9,034 bases of DNA, from NCBI GenBank assembly GCA_022707665.1, contig JAKJAE010000088.1, forward strand, positions 1 to 9,034. The letters run 5' to 3'. The translations under genes and the position numbers were made by a program. The notes under the pieces were generated by a model that had not been told where the DNA came from, searched no databases, and saw nothing but the letters and a program-made list of their open reading frames with translations. The stretch comes from Chloroflexota bacterium (GTDB lineage Bacteria > Chloroflexota > Anaerolineae > B4-G1 > SLSP01). Of this stretch, positions 1 through 6,398 are shown in pieces. How positions within the stretch are numbered: position 1 is the stretch's first letter; each line of letters begins with the position of its first letter.

Positions 1-370
1 GGCTGATGTGCTTGAGCGCTTGCTCGAGATCATCGGCTATCCCGAGGAATGACCGCAGGAACTGCTCCTGCTCACGGAGGACCTCGTCCTCCGCCCACCG
101 CTTCTGTCGCTTGCGGTAGTTCTCCATCTCGGCCTTGAGCCGCAACGCGGCATCTCGCCAATCCACGGCCTCGCCTGCCTCGAACTGGCCCTTCTCGTCC
201 TCGGCCTCCGCTACCGCTGCCGGCTCCTCGGCCTGCATCTGATCCCCCGCGCCAGCCTCGTCAACGGTGTCACTGGGAATCCGTGGCTCTGCTTCTGGAT
301 CGCCGGGCCGCGCTTTCTCCTCACGTCCCCACCGAATCGGGATACGGGTACCTCTGTTACTGTTCGCCAT
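1..370 (-). CDS. grpE: GrpE, nucleotide exchange factor of DnaK (N-terminal part; runs off the left edge)
   Basis: GrpE releases ADP from DnaK and so resets the cytosolic Hsp70 cycle. The first 123 residues are visible. Residues 1-70 are a low-complexity, acidic, probably disordered tail typical of GrpE. From about residue 72 a long heptad-like helix begins, containing the family signature around AEMENYRKRQKRWAEDE (80-96) and then FLGIADDLEQALKH (108-121), which matches the usual LPVLDNLERAL segment. The C-terminal beta domain lies outside the window. The ATG at 370 is chosen because AAGGA lies about 8 nt upstream and because the frame runs unbroken into the GrpE signature. It lies 121 nt downstream of the dnaK stop on the same strand, so dnaK-grpE probably form one operon, with a hairpin in the gap. 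The family is sure; the exact start is likely. Confidence 0.93.
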   Translation of the reverse strand, partial: MANSNRGTRIPIRWGREEKARPGDPEAEPRIPSDTVDEAGAGDQMQAEEPAAVAEAEDEKGQFEAGEAVDWRDAALRLKAEMENYRKRQKRWAEDEVLREQEQFLRSFLGIADDLEQALKHIS

Positions 371-379
371 GTTGCATTT

Positions 380-408
380 CCTTGTCTTCCCCTACCTGAC
401 TGACAAGG
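380..408 (-). promoter_or_regulatory. Possible alternative pairing that would mask the grpE ribosome binding site
   Basis: In the mRNA sense, CCTTGTC (408 to 402, part of the 3' arm of the 14-bp hairpin) is complementary to GACAAGG (386 to 380), which contains most of the AAGGA Shine-Dalgarno of grpE. The two pairings are mutually exclusive. When the 14-bp hairpin forms, the RBS is free; if its 5' arm is missing or occupied, the 7-bp stem with a 15-nt loop could cover the RBS. The complementarity is seen in the sequence; a regulatory role is inference and may be chance. Confidence 0.35.
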
Positions 409-432
409 GGTGGCCGCAGCCACCCCTTGTCA
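401..432 (-). promoter_or_regulatory. Perfect 14-bp hairpin with UNCG-type tetraloop in the dnaK-grpE gap
   Basis: Positions 401-414 and 419-432 are exact reverse complements separated by 4 nt. Read in the direction of dnaK-grpE transcription the loop is UGCG closed by a C-G pair, which fits the exceptionally stable C(UNCG)G tetraloop class. No U-tract follows on either strand, so it does not look like a standard intrinsic terminator. By inference it could be a leaky terminator, an RNase stop that protects the dnaK 3' end, or a processing signal giving more DnaK than GrpE. The stem is seen directly; the function is not established. Confidence 0.8.
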
Positions 433-491
433 TCGCTACAATGCCACTGGCGACAGCACAGTACCTGCCATCGCCCACTGACCTCGACAGA

Positions 492-2429
492 TCAGTTTAC
501 TTCGCGGTACTCGCCCTCGACGACATCGGGGCCCTCACCGGGGGGCGTCTGTCCACCACCAGGAGCGTGACCATAGCCGGGACCCACGTGAGGGCCAGGC
601 ATAGGACCCTCGCCTGCCTGACCATAGGCCTGCTCGCCCATCTTCATCGCGGCATCACGCAACTGGTCCATCTTGCGCCGGATGGCTGCAGGATCGTCGC
701 TGCTGTCCTTCAGGCTGCGCAAGTCGTTCATCAGGCTTTCAAGTTCAGCGCGAACATTGCCGGGGACCTTCTCCCCAAGATCGGCCATGCTCTTCTCGAT
801 CTGGTAGATCATGCCATCAGCTTCGTTCCGCGTGTCTACCAGGAGCTGGCGTTTCTTGTCCTCTTCCTGATGCAGCTCGGCTTCCTGAACCAAACGGTCG
901 ACTTCGTCACCACTCAGGTTGGTGCTCGCCGTGATCGTAATGTGCTGCTCGCGGCCAGTCGCCTTATCCTTGGCTAACACGTTAAGAATACCATTAGCGT
1001 CGATGTCGAAGGTCACCTCGATCTGCGGCACCCCACGTGGCGCAGGTGGGATCCCATCCAGTCGGAACTGACCGAGCAGCATATTGTTCGCTGCCATGGG
1101 TCGCTCGCCTTGATAGACCTTAATGTCCACGGCCGTCTGGTTCGACTCGGCTGTCGTGAACGTCTCACTCTTCTTTACCGGCACTGTCGTATTCCGGGGG
1201 ATGAGGTTGGTCATCCGGCCGCCCAGCGTCTCGACACCCAAGCTCAGGGGCGTCACATCCAGCAGCAAGATGTCCGTCACATCACCAGCCAGAACACCGC
1301 CCTGGATCGCCGCGCCGACGGAGACGACCTCATCGGGGTTGACACCCTTATGCGGCTCCTTACCGTTCGTAAGTGAGCGAACGAGCTCCTGGATCATTGG
1401 CATGCGCGTGGCGCCCCCCACAAGGACCACCTCATCCAGAGCAGAAGCGCTGATCTTGGCATCACTCAGTGCCCGCTCGAAAGGCCGCCTGCAGCGCTCG
1501 ACAAGGTCCTGCGTCAACTGCTCGAACTTGGATCGCGTGATGCGAATCTGCAGGTGCTTGGGGCCGGTCGCATCTGCGGTGATGTAAGGCAAGTTGATGT
1601 CGGTCTCCATCATCGTGGAGAGCTCGATCTTCGCTTTCTCGGCCGCCTCGCGGAGCCTTTGCATCGCCTGCCGATCCTTCGACAGGTCGATCCCTTGCTG
1701 CTTCTTGAACTCGTCAAGCATCCAGCGCACAATGCGCTCGTCCCAGTCATCTCCACCCAGGTGTGTGTCGCCGTTGGTGGACTTCACCTCGATCAGCCCC
1801 TCGCCGACCTCGAGGATCGAGACGTCGAAGGTGCCGCCACCCAGGTCGAAGACCAGGATCGTCTCGTCTTTGGCCTTGTCCAGGCCATAGGCGAGCGCAG
1901 CGGCTGTAGGCTCATTGATGATCCGCATGACCTCAAGCCCTGCAATCTGCCCGGCATCCTTGGTGGCCTGACGCTGGCTGTCGTTGAAGTACGCCGGCAC
2001 GGTGATGACAGCCTGCGTCACACTCTCGCCAAGGTAGGCCTCGGCATCTTTCTTCAGCTTCTGGAGCACCATCGCCGAGATCTCTTGTGGTGTGTAGACC
2101 TTGTCTTGCACAGGCACGCGCACGCGGGCATCATTCTGGTTTCCAGCAGCGATCTCATAGGACACCATCTCCCGCGTGACCTGCACCTCCGGCTCGTCAG
2201 CCCGGCGTCCCATCAGCCGCTTGACCGAATAGATGGTGTTCTCAGCATTCACGACTGCCTGACGCTTGGCAGGATCACCAACCAAGCGATCGTTATTCTT
2301 GGTAAAGGCAACCACAGATGGACACAGACGATTCCCTTCAGCAGTGGGAATCACGGTTACCTGTCCACCTTCCATAACAGACACAACTGAGTTCGTTGTC
2401 CCGAGGTCAATGCCTACAATTCTGGCCAT
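492..2429 (-). CDS. dnaK: DnaK, Hsp70 chaperone
   Basis: ATP-dependent cytosolic Hsp70 that binds unfolded segments, working with DnaJ and GrpE. At 645 aa it is full length. The nucleotide-binding domain (about 1-385) shows IDLGTTNS (7-14), [11 protein letters not shown] (172-182), [10 protein letters not shown] (195-204) and GGATRMP (338-344). The conserved hydrophobic linker with DVTPLSLG ends near 398. It is followed by the beta substrate-binding domain, a helical lid (about 505-605) and a Gly/Pro-rich tail ending in an acidic EGEYREVN. Residues of about 77-106 form the extra NBD segment found in Gram-negative-type DnaKs and absent from Bacillus DnaK. The ATG at 2429 gives the canonical [12 protein letters not shown] start and has GGAGGGA 4 nt upstream. 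grpE follows 121 nt downstream. No dnaJ is visible, but the operon may continue beyond the left edge. Confidence 0.98.
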   Translation of the reverse strand: MARIVGIDLGTTNSVVSVMEGGQVTVIPTAEGNRLCPSVVAFTKNNDRLVGDPAKRQAVVNAENTIYSVKRLMGRRADEPEVQVTREMVSYEIAAGNQNDARVRVPVQDKVYTPQEISAMVLQKLKKDAEAYLGESVTQAVITVPAYFNDSQRQATKDAGQIAGLEVMRIINEPTAAALAYGLDKAKDETILVFDLGGGTFDVSILEVGEGLIEVKSTNGDTHLGGDDWDERIVRWMLDEFKKQQGIDLSKDRQAMQRLREAAEKAKIELSTMMETDINLPYITADATGPKHLQIRITRSKFEQLTQDLVERCRRPFERALSDAKISASALDEVVLVGGATRMPMIQELVRSLTNGKEPHKGVNPDEVVSVGAAIQGGVLAGDVTDILLLDVTPLSLGVETLGGRMTNLIPRNTTVPVKKSETFTTAESNQTAVDIKVYQGERPMAANNMLLGQFRLDGIPPAPRGVPQIEVTFDIDANGILNVLAKDKATGREQHITITASTNLSGDEVDRLVQEAELHQEEDKKRQLLVDTRNEADGMIYQIEKSMADLGEKVPGNVRAELESLMNDLRSLKDSSDDPAAIRRKMDQLRDAAMKMGEQAYGQAGEGPMPGPHVGPGYGHAPGGGQTPPGEGPDVVEGEYREVN

Positions 2430-2433
2430 AGTC

Positions 2434-2466
2434 TCCCTCCATACTTTTCATTACGGAACCAGTATA
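2434..2466 (-). promoter_or_regulatory. dnaK RBS and possible -10 element
   Basis: On the minus strand a strong GGAGGGA (2440-2434) precedes the dnaK ATG. Upstream, TATACT (2466-2461) is a plausible -10 that would start transcription about 25 nt before the ATG. A good -35 hexamer is not visible at the usual distance, so the promoter is weakly supported while the RBS is clear. I looked for CIRCE and HAIR operators in 2430-2580 and found neither. The rest of this gap (about 2467-2580) shows nothing else I can support. Confidence 0.45.
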
Positions 2467-2580
2467 AGTCCCGAGTATTGGAAAGACATAAGAAAGGCGT
2501 ATGAAATCCACTAACGCAACGCCTGCAGCGTGCCAACCACACAGGAAGGTACCAGTCTTGCGATGGTTCCCCCGGCCCTA

Positions 2581-3246
2581 TCAGGTCCTGACAACACAGC
2601 GGCGCACACGCCACGCACCCGCCGCCACAGCGCAAACCGCCAGTACGCAGACCCCCCCTGCCACTAGAAGCCCAGCGTCCTGCCAGAAGGGCAGGGGGAA
2701 GAGGCGTATCAGCGTATCGGAATAGGAGAACACCCAGGTCCCGGACGCGAAGAACACCCCGTGGAAAGCCTGGAAGAACCCCTCGAACCCGATCAGCATC
2801 CAGGCCGCCAGTCCCAGTAGCAGCGCCAATGTGAGCGCGCCGCCTTGGGCTAACGCAGCCCAGGGCGCGCAGCGGTCCAACCGCATCAGAAGCCATGCCG
2901 AGGCAAGGCTCACTGCCAACGCGACACCTGCTAGCAGCGTGAGTCCATCGAAGACGGCTTTGACATCCTCCATGTGTCCAAGCTCCCGTTCGTTGTAGGC
3001 GGGCTCGCCGTCAGCAAGGCGCAGGCGCTCCAACGTCACCGGTCGTCCAGGCAGATTCAGGTACCGGATCGTCGTCTCGGCTAGGCGCAGTCGCTCCTCC
3101 GGCGGCAGCCCAAACGGATCGGCAGGAAAACCGGTACGGGCATACTCGAACCTGGCATACCACGGGAAAGTCAATGCACGCACCATAGTCATCGTGAGAA
3201 CTATGGGAACAGCAAGGGTCACTAACAGACGCAGCGCACGTCGCAT
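2581..3246 (-). CDS. DUF1461/TIGR01906-family membrane protein, Lit-like (possible lipoprotein intramolecular transacylase)
   Basis: A 221-aa integral membrane protein with predicted membrane segments at about 4-26, 101-121, 131-152 and 189-211, and a large loop (27-100) that would be extracytoplasmic. The family signature is clear: ERELGHMEDV (87-95) before the second helix, FHGVFF (161-166), and a FPLPFW motif (183-188) before the last helix. Lit, the characterised member of this superfamily in Enterococcus and Bacillus cereus, moves an acyl chain within lipoproteins to make the lyso form. It is reported to need two conserved histidines about 72 residues apart. Here H91 and H162 sit in matching contexts at nearly the same spacing. 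Family membership is well supported; the transacylase activity is inference. The ATG at 3246 has GGAG about 9 nt upstream. It precedes dnaK by 151 nt on the same strand. Confidence 0.8.
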   Translation of the reverse strand: MRRALRLLVTLAVPIVLTMTMVRALTFPWYARFEYARTGFPADPFGLPPEERLRLAETTIRYLNLPGRPVTLERLRLADGEPAYNERELGHMEDVKAVFDGLTLLAGVALAVSLASAWLLMRLDRCAPWAALAQGGALTLALLLGLAAWMLIGFEGFFQAFHGVFFASGTWVFSYSDTLIRLFPLPFWQDAGLLVAGGVCVLAVCAVAAGAWRVRRCVVRT

Positions 3247-3299
3247 GGAAACAGCTCCAGTCGGCTTGAGTTACCCTTTGATGCGGGTACAATGAGCCT

Positions 3300-3308
3300 G
3301 TTATAGCA
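3300..3308 (-). promoter_or_regulatory. Extended -10 promoter for the Lit-like gene
   Basis: On the minus strand TGCTATAAC (3308 to 3300) is an extended -10 (TGn plus TATAAC). It would start transcription near 3293, giving a leader of roughly 47 nt before the ATG at 3246. The -35 position is poor, as is common for extended -10 promoters, and falls inside the dyad at 3319-3337. Confidence 0.5.
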
Positions 3309-3318
3309 TAGAGTCGTG

Positions 3319-3337
3319 CAGGATGTAGCGCATCCTG
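3319..3337. promoter_or_regulatory. Inverted repeat CAGGATG-N5-CATCCTG, candidate operator
   Basis: Two perfect 7-bp arms (3319-3325 and 3331-3337) flank TAGCG. The dyad lies between the divergent promoters and covers the -35 position of the Lit-like gene's promoter, where a dimeric regulator could act. It could also form an RNA hairpin if the region is transcribed. No regulator gene is adjacent, so the function is open. Confidence 0.45.
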
Positions 3338-3372
3338 TTTCGTGATTAACAGTTGCAGTGATGGCCTGGTTC

Positions 3373-3404
3373 CAACGGTCTTTCTGATTGCCGTTTCAAC
3401 GGTC
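3373..3404 (+). repeat. CAACGGTC direct repeat with an internal CCGTT-TC-AACGG dyad upstream of minC
   Basis: CAACGGTC occurs at 3373-3380 and again at 3397-3404, 24 bp apart. An inverted copy, CCGTT (3391-3395), lies 2 bp from the second AACGG (3398-3402) and makes a small dyad between the -35 and -10 regions of the minC promoter. Three AACGG boxes in 30 bp at a promoter suggest a protein binding site. No binding protein can be named. Confidence 0.45.
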
Positions 3405-3405
3405 A

Positions 3406-3414
3406 TGCTATAAT
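3406..3414 (+). promoter_or_regulatory. Extended -10 promoter of the min cluster, overlapping the minC leader
   Basis: TGCTATAAT (3406-3414) is a perfect extended -10. The -35 region is weak (GATTGC at 17-bp spacing, or TTGCCG at 15 bp). Expected initiation is 6-8 nt downstream, at about 3420-3422, only 2-4 nt before the minC ATG at 3424. The apparent Shine-Dalgarno GGAG (3415-3418) would then lie upstream of the transcript start and serve only on longer transcripts from further upstream. Confidence 0.65.
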
Positions 3415-3423
3415 GGAGAAACC

Positions 3424-4098
3424 ATGGACGACACCGCGATCATGCTCAAAGGCACCTCAGACGGTATCCTGTTACGCCCCAAATCGAGCGACTGGGAGGT
3501 CGTCTTGGCGTCCTTTGAGGAAGCCCTTGAGGAAGCTGAAGCGTTCTTCCGCGGTGGCCGGCTGATCATGGACGTAGGTCCTGGTGAACTGACCCAGGTC
3601 CAACTCACCTCGGTACGCACCCTTGTCTCCCAATACGACATCCAACTCTGGGCGATTCTTAGCCAGAACGAAGCAACCATCCACCTGGCGCGTTCAAACG
3701 GTATCCTCACGCGCTTGCCGCGCGACACCGAGCCCAGAAAATCCACATCCGAAGTCCCTCCTGAGCAACAGGCTCTCTTGGTCCAGCAAACGCTCCGCTC
3801 TGGGCAGAGCCTTCACTTTCCTGGTCACATCACACTCCTCGGTGATGTGAATCCCGGCGCGGAGATCATCGCAGGCGGTAACATCGTCGTCTGGGGTGCC
3901 CTGAGAGGTCTTGCGCACGCTGGGGCATTTGGCGACGAGGAATCGATCATCTGTGCGCTCGAGCTTCAACCGTCGCAACTTCGAATCGCGGGACACATCG
4001 GGCGCCCGCCGGAACAGCGACGGCGTACACCGGTTCCCGAAATTGCGCGTGTCGAGGAAGACCATATCGTTGCTGAAGTGTGGAGCAGAAAGCGGTAG
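3424..4098 (+). CDS. minC: MinC, septum-site inhibitor of FtsZ
   Basis: MinC is carried to the membrane by MinD and blocks FtsZ assembly away from midcell. The 224-aa protein has the expected two domains: an N-terminal FtsZ-interacting domain (about 1-105) and, after a variable linker, the C-terminal beta-helix dimer domain from RSGQ (126). The signature segments are LGDVNPGAEI (139-148), GGNIVVWGALRGLAHAG (151-167) and LQPSQLRIA (181-189). The last 30 residues are charged and not conserved. The ATG at 3424 is chosen because MinC homology starts there; a TTG at 3388 in the same frame lies inside the promoter. minD begins 2 nt after the stop. Confidence 0.95.
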   Translation: MDDTAIMLKGTSDGILLRPKSSDWEVVLASFEEALEEAEAFFRGGRLIMDVGPGELTQVQLTSVRTLVSQYDIQLWAILSQNEATIHLARSNGILTRLPRDTEPRKSTSEVPPEQQALLVQQTLRSGQSLHFPGHITLLGDVNPGAEIIAGGNIVVWGALRGLAHAGAFGDEESIICALELQPSQLRIAGHIGRPPEQRRRTPVPEIARVEEDHIVAEVWSRKR

Positions 4099-4100
4099 GC

Positions 4101-4901
4101 ATGGCAGGCAAGATCATCACGGTGTCATCAGGCAAGGGCGGTGTTGGCAAAACCACAACCACCGCGAACCTCAGCCTCGCGTTGGCAATGCTGGGCTACC
4201 GTGTCACCTGCATTGACGCCGACATCGGCCTGCGCAATCTCGACGTCATGCTGGGGCTCGAAAGCCACGTCTACTACGACATCGTGAACTACATCGAGGG
4301 ACACTGCAGGCTTCGACAGGCCATGGTACGCGACCCACGCTATCCAGATCTCTGTCTGATCCCCGCCGCCCAGACGCGGGGCAAGGACGCGCTCAGGGTC
4401 GAGGATATGGATCGCGTAGCGCATGAGGCCGCGGAGATGGCGCAGTTCGTGCTGATCGATTCCCCCGCTGGGATTGAGCACGGGTTCCGTTATGATACGA
4501 CCCCCGCCGACCTCGTGCTTGTTGTCACCAACCCTGAGGTGACGGCGCTGCGGGATGCCGACCGGGTGATCGGGTTGCTCGAGGCCGAGGGGCGTGCTGA
4601 CACCCAGCTCATCCTGAACCGGTACAACCACGAACTGGTCCGGAAGAATGGCATGATGAGCGCCGAGACGGTCATCGACCTTCTCTCCGTCGACCTGCTT
4701 GGTATCGTACCTGAGGACACAAGGGTGCTTGGAGCCAGCAATCAGGGCCAGCCCGTGGTCCTGGATGATCGCTCGGCGGCGGGCCGCGCGTTTCGCGACA
4801 TCGCGCGTCGGCTCAGTGGTGAGGAGCTGCCCGTCAAAGCATTGGAGCAGCGGAGGTTCCTTGGTAAGCTCTTCGGCCCCCGTCGAAAGGAGCTCGCATG
4901 A
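4101..4901 (+). CDS. minD: MinD, septum-site ATPase that binds the membrane
   Basis: A ParA/MinD-family ATPase that dimerises with ATP on the membrane, recruits MinC, and is stimulated to hydrolyse ATP by MinE. The 266 residues include the deviant Walker A GKGGVGKT (11-18, with signature lysine K12), a switch segment ADIGLRNLD (40-48), the Walker B region LIDSPAGIE (118-126) and ASNQGQPV (212-219). The C-terminal amphipathic membrane-targeting helix is around RRFLGKLFG (251-259). The ATG at 4101 gives the normal MinD start (M-x3-I-x-V-x-SGKGG). A GTG at 4080 would add 7 residues but overlaps minC and has no better RBS. The SD before 4101 is weak, which fits coupling to minC translation. The stop overlaps the minE start. 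Confidence 0.97.
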   Translation: MAGKIITVSSGKGGVGKTTTTANLSLALAMLGYRVTCIDADIGLRNLDVMLGLESHVYYDIVNYIEGHCRLRQAMVRDPRYPDLCLIPAAQTRGKDALRVEDMDRVAHEAAEMAQFVLIDSPAGIEHGFRYDTTPADLVLVVTNPEVTALRDADRVIGLLEAEGRADTQLILNRYNHELVRKNGMMSAETVIDLLSVDLLGIVPEDTRVLGASNQGQPVVLDDRSAAGRAFRDIARRLSGEELPVKALEQRRFLGKLFGPRRKELA

Positions 4902-5173
4902 GACTACTTGACTTGTTCCGCCGCAGATCCCAATCAACACAGAACATCGCCGCAGAAAGGTTACGCTTGGTGCTCACCCACGATCGTGCCAACATCTCAC
5001 CCGGAATGCTCGAGGTGCTCAAGGATGAGATCATCGCCGTCATCTCCAAGCATCTCGACATCGACATCGACAAGGTTGTCGTCAACTTCACCGAGGACAA
5101 TCGTGAAACACGGCTGATGGCTGATATCCCTGTCCATACGGCCCGTTCACGGCGCATCAACGACAGAGCGTAG
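4898..5173 (+). CDS. minE: MinE, topological specificity factor
   Basis: MinE binds MinD on the membrane, triggers its ATPase and displaces MinC, restricting division inhibition to the cell poles. The 91-aa length is normal. Residues 1-10 (MRLLDLFRRR) form a short amphipathic membrane-binding helix. Residues of about 20-34 (ERLRLVLTHDRANIS) are the MinD-contact segment. The PGMLEVLKDEIIAVISKH stretch (35-52) and the following beta strands form the dimer domain. The start overlaps the minD stop as ATGA (4898-4901) and is preceded by a strong AAAGGAG (4886-4892), so translation should be both efficient and coupled. The presence of minE indicates an oscillating-type Min system. Confidence 0.97.
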   Translation: MRLLDLFRRRSQSTQNIAAERLRLVLTHDRANISPGMLEVLKDEIIAVISKHLDIDIDKVVVNFTEDNRETRLMADIPVHTARSRRINDRA

Positions 5174-5257
5174 CCTTCCCAGGCGTGGATCGGTGTGGAG
5201 CGCCCGATAGGCGTCGCCGGTCTACGACTGCCCGTAGCCGCTGGAATAGGTAGGTAA

Positions 5258-6352
5258 GTGAGTAGATCGCGTTGGGAGCACTTTGACTGGGGCCTGCTGG
5301 CCATCGCAGTCCTGCTATCGATCGTCGGACTGGCCATGATCTACAGCGCAACGCTGGGATCGGAGGACCTGGCCGGCACTTGGCGGCGCCAGGCTATCTA
5401 TGCAGCCATTGGCGTAGGGCTGCTCTTCTCCATCGCATCCATCGACTACCGGTTGCTGGAGAGCCTTGAGTGGCCGCTGTACTTTGTCACACTTGGGCTT
5501 CTGGTTTTCACGTTGCTGTTCGGAAGCAGCGAGATTGGCGAGGTACGACGGTTCATCTACATCGGCGGAACCTCGATTCAGCCTGCCTTTCCGGCCCTGA
5601 TCCTTCTCATCGTGAGCCAGGCCGGGTTTCTGGCTCGCAATGCGCCGTCGCCTCCTGGCCTCGGCGAGTTCCTTGGATCGATGGCTCTCACCGGGCTCGC
5701 CGCGTTTCTGGTCTTTACGCAACCCAACCTCAGCACAGCGACGCTCTATGTCGCAACATGGGTCACGATGATCTTCACGTCGGGGATGCACTTTGGCTAT
5801 CTCGCGGGCGCCGGCGCACTCGGACTCATCGCATTGCCGATTGTCTGGGCAAATATGGATCCTTATATGCAGAGCCGTGTCCAGAACTTCCTGGATCCCT
5901 CGCGCGATACCGGTGCTTACTACAACGTCGAGCAGGCGCTCATTAGCATCGGGTCAGGCGGGCTTCTGGGCAAGGGGTTTGCCACCGGTACCCAGAGCCA
6001 GCTTCACTTCCTCCGTGTGCGGCACACTGACTTCATCTTCTCGGTCATCTGTGAGGAGCTGGGGTTTGTTGGTGCAGGACTGATCCTCCTGATCTTCGGG
6101 CTGCTGCTCTGGCGCATCCTGCGTATCGCTGGGAATGCCGAGGATATGACTGGACGTCTCATCACAGCGGGCGTCGCCACCTACATCTTCTATCAACTGC
6201 TGATCAACATTGGGATGAACCTGAACGTCATCCCGGTAGCTGGACTACCGATGCCCTTCATCAGCAGCGGTGGCAGCGCCCTCGTTGTGACGTTCCTCGG
6301 GCTTGGATTGGTTGAGAGCGTTGCGATGCGGCAGCGAAGACTGGAATTCTAG
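5258..6352 (+). CDS. rodA: SEDS-family peptidoglycan polymerase, RodA-type (RodA/FtsW)
   Basis: A 364-aa polytopic membrane protein with roughly ten hydrophobic segments. SEDS proteins polymerise glycan strands from lipid II together with a class B PBP. Family marks are the start MIYSATL (27-33), the large extracytoplasmic loop with YYNVEQALISIGSGGLLGKG (221-240), GTQSQLHFLRVRHTDFIFSV (244-263) with the catalytic-type aspartate D258, EELGF (266-270), and the C-terminal LPMPFISSGGS (330-340). It departs from the usual SEDS motifs at QPSE (QPAF, 108-111), QPDLGT (QPNLST, 155-160) and LPERHTD (LRVRHTD, 252-258). RodA is preferred to FtsW because of linkage to minCDE, as in mre-min-rodA clusters of Gram-positive bacteria. 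The start is GTG at 5258, with AGG boxes (5248-5254) just upstream. It lies 84 nt after minE; nothing clear is visible in that gap. Confidence 0.88.
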   Translation: MSRSRWEHFDWGLLAIAVLLSIVGLAMIYSATLGSEDLAGTWRRQAIYAAIGVGLLFSIASIDYRLLESLEWPLYFVTLGLLVFTLLFGSSEIGEVRRFIYIGGTSIQPAFPALILLIVSQAGFLARNAPSPPGLGEFLGSMALTGLAAFLVFTQPNLSTATLYVATWVTMIFTSGMHFGYLAGAGALGLIALPIVWANMDPYMQSRVQNFLDPSRDTGAYYNVEQALISIGSGGLLGKGFATGTQSQLHFLRVRHTDFIFSVICEELGFVGAGLILLIFGLLLWRILRIAGNAEDMTGRLITAGVATYIFYQLLINIGMNLNVIPVAGLPMPFISSGGSALVVTFLGLGLVESVAMRQRRLEF

Positions 6353-6363
6353 CGCATTCCGCC

Positions 6364-6390
6364 TATAATCGCTGGGCTAGCATAGGAGGG
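6364..6390 (+). promoter_or_regulatory. gltX promoter -10 and ribosome binding site
   Basis: A perfect TATAAT (6364-6369) stands 12 nt after the rodA stop, and AGGAGGG (6384-6390) lies 8 nt before the gltX ATG. The -35 at the usual spacing (CTGGAA, 6341-6346, inside the rodA end) is weak. Transcription would start near 6376 with a leader of about 23 nt. This suggests gltX is expressed independently of the min-rodA operon, although read-through is possible since no terminator separates them. Confidence 0.6.
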
Positions 6391-6398
6391 ATCAGTCT

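Noticed and set aside
1554..2390. 278-codon open frame antisense to dnaK
   Set aside because: A mirror of dnaK codons; no recognisable domain. The same applies to the 236-codon frame at 267-977.
2511..2560. Short dyads (such as ACGC-CTGCA-GCGT) after the Lit-like gene
   Set aside because: Arms are only four bases with no T-run, so a terminator cannot be supported.
2414..2896. Minus-strand 160-codon frame overlapping the start of dnaK
   Set aside because: Out of frame with the Lit-like gene it overlaps, and it overruns the dnaK start and RBS; the translation is low-complexity Gly/Arg/Cys-rich.
3264..3270. CTTGAGT resembling half of an HspR HAIR box
   Set aside because: The second half (ACTCAAG at 7-nt spacing) is absent, so this is most likely chance.
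3011..3406. Minus-strand open frame over the Lit-like gene and the divergent promoter region
   Set aside because: It is out of frame with the membrane protein, whose conserved motifs and hydrophobic segments are clear, and it crosses both promoters.
3388..3423. TTG start extending MinC by 12 residues
   Set aside because: It falls inside the promoter and repeat boxes and adds residues outside the MinC family alignment; ATG at 3424 fits better.
4080..4100. GTG start extending MinD by 7 residues
   Set aside because: It overlaps the minC end, has no SD, and would displace the conserved MinD N-terminus.
4128..4940. 270-codon open frame antisense to minD
   Set aside because: It overlaps a certain gene fully and has no protein features of its own.
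5174..5257. Small GCGCC/GGCG pairing between minE and rodA
   Set aside because: Only about four base pairs plus a wobble; too weak to call a terminator or regulatory hairpin.
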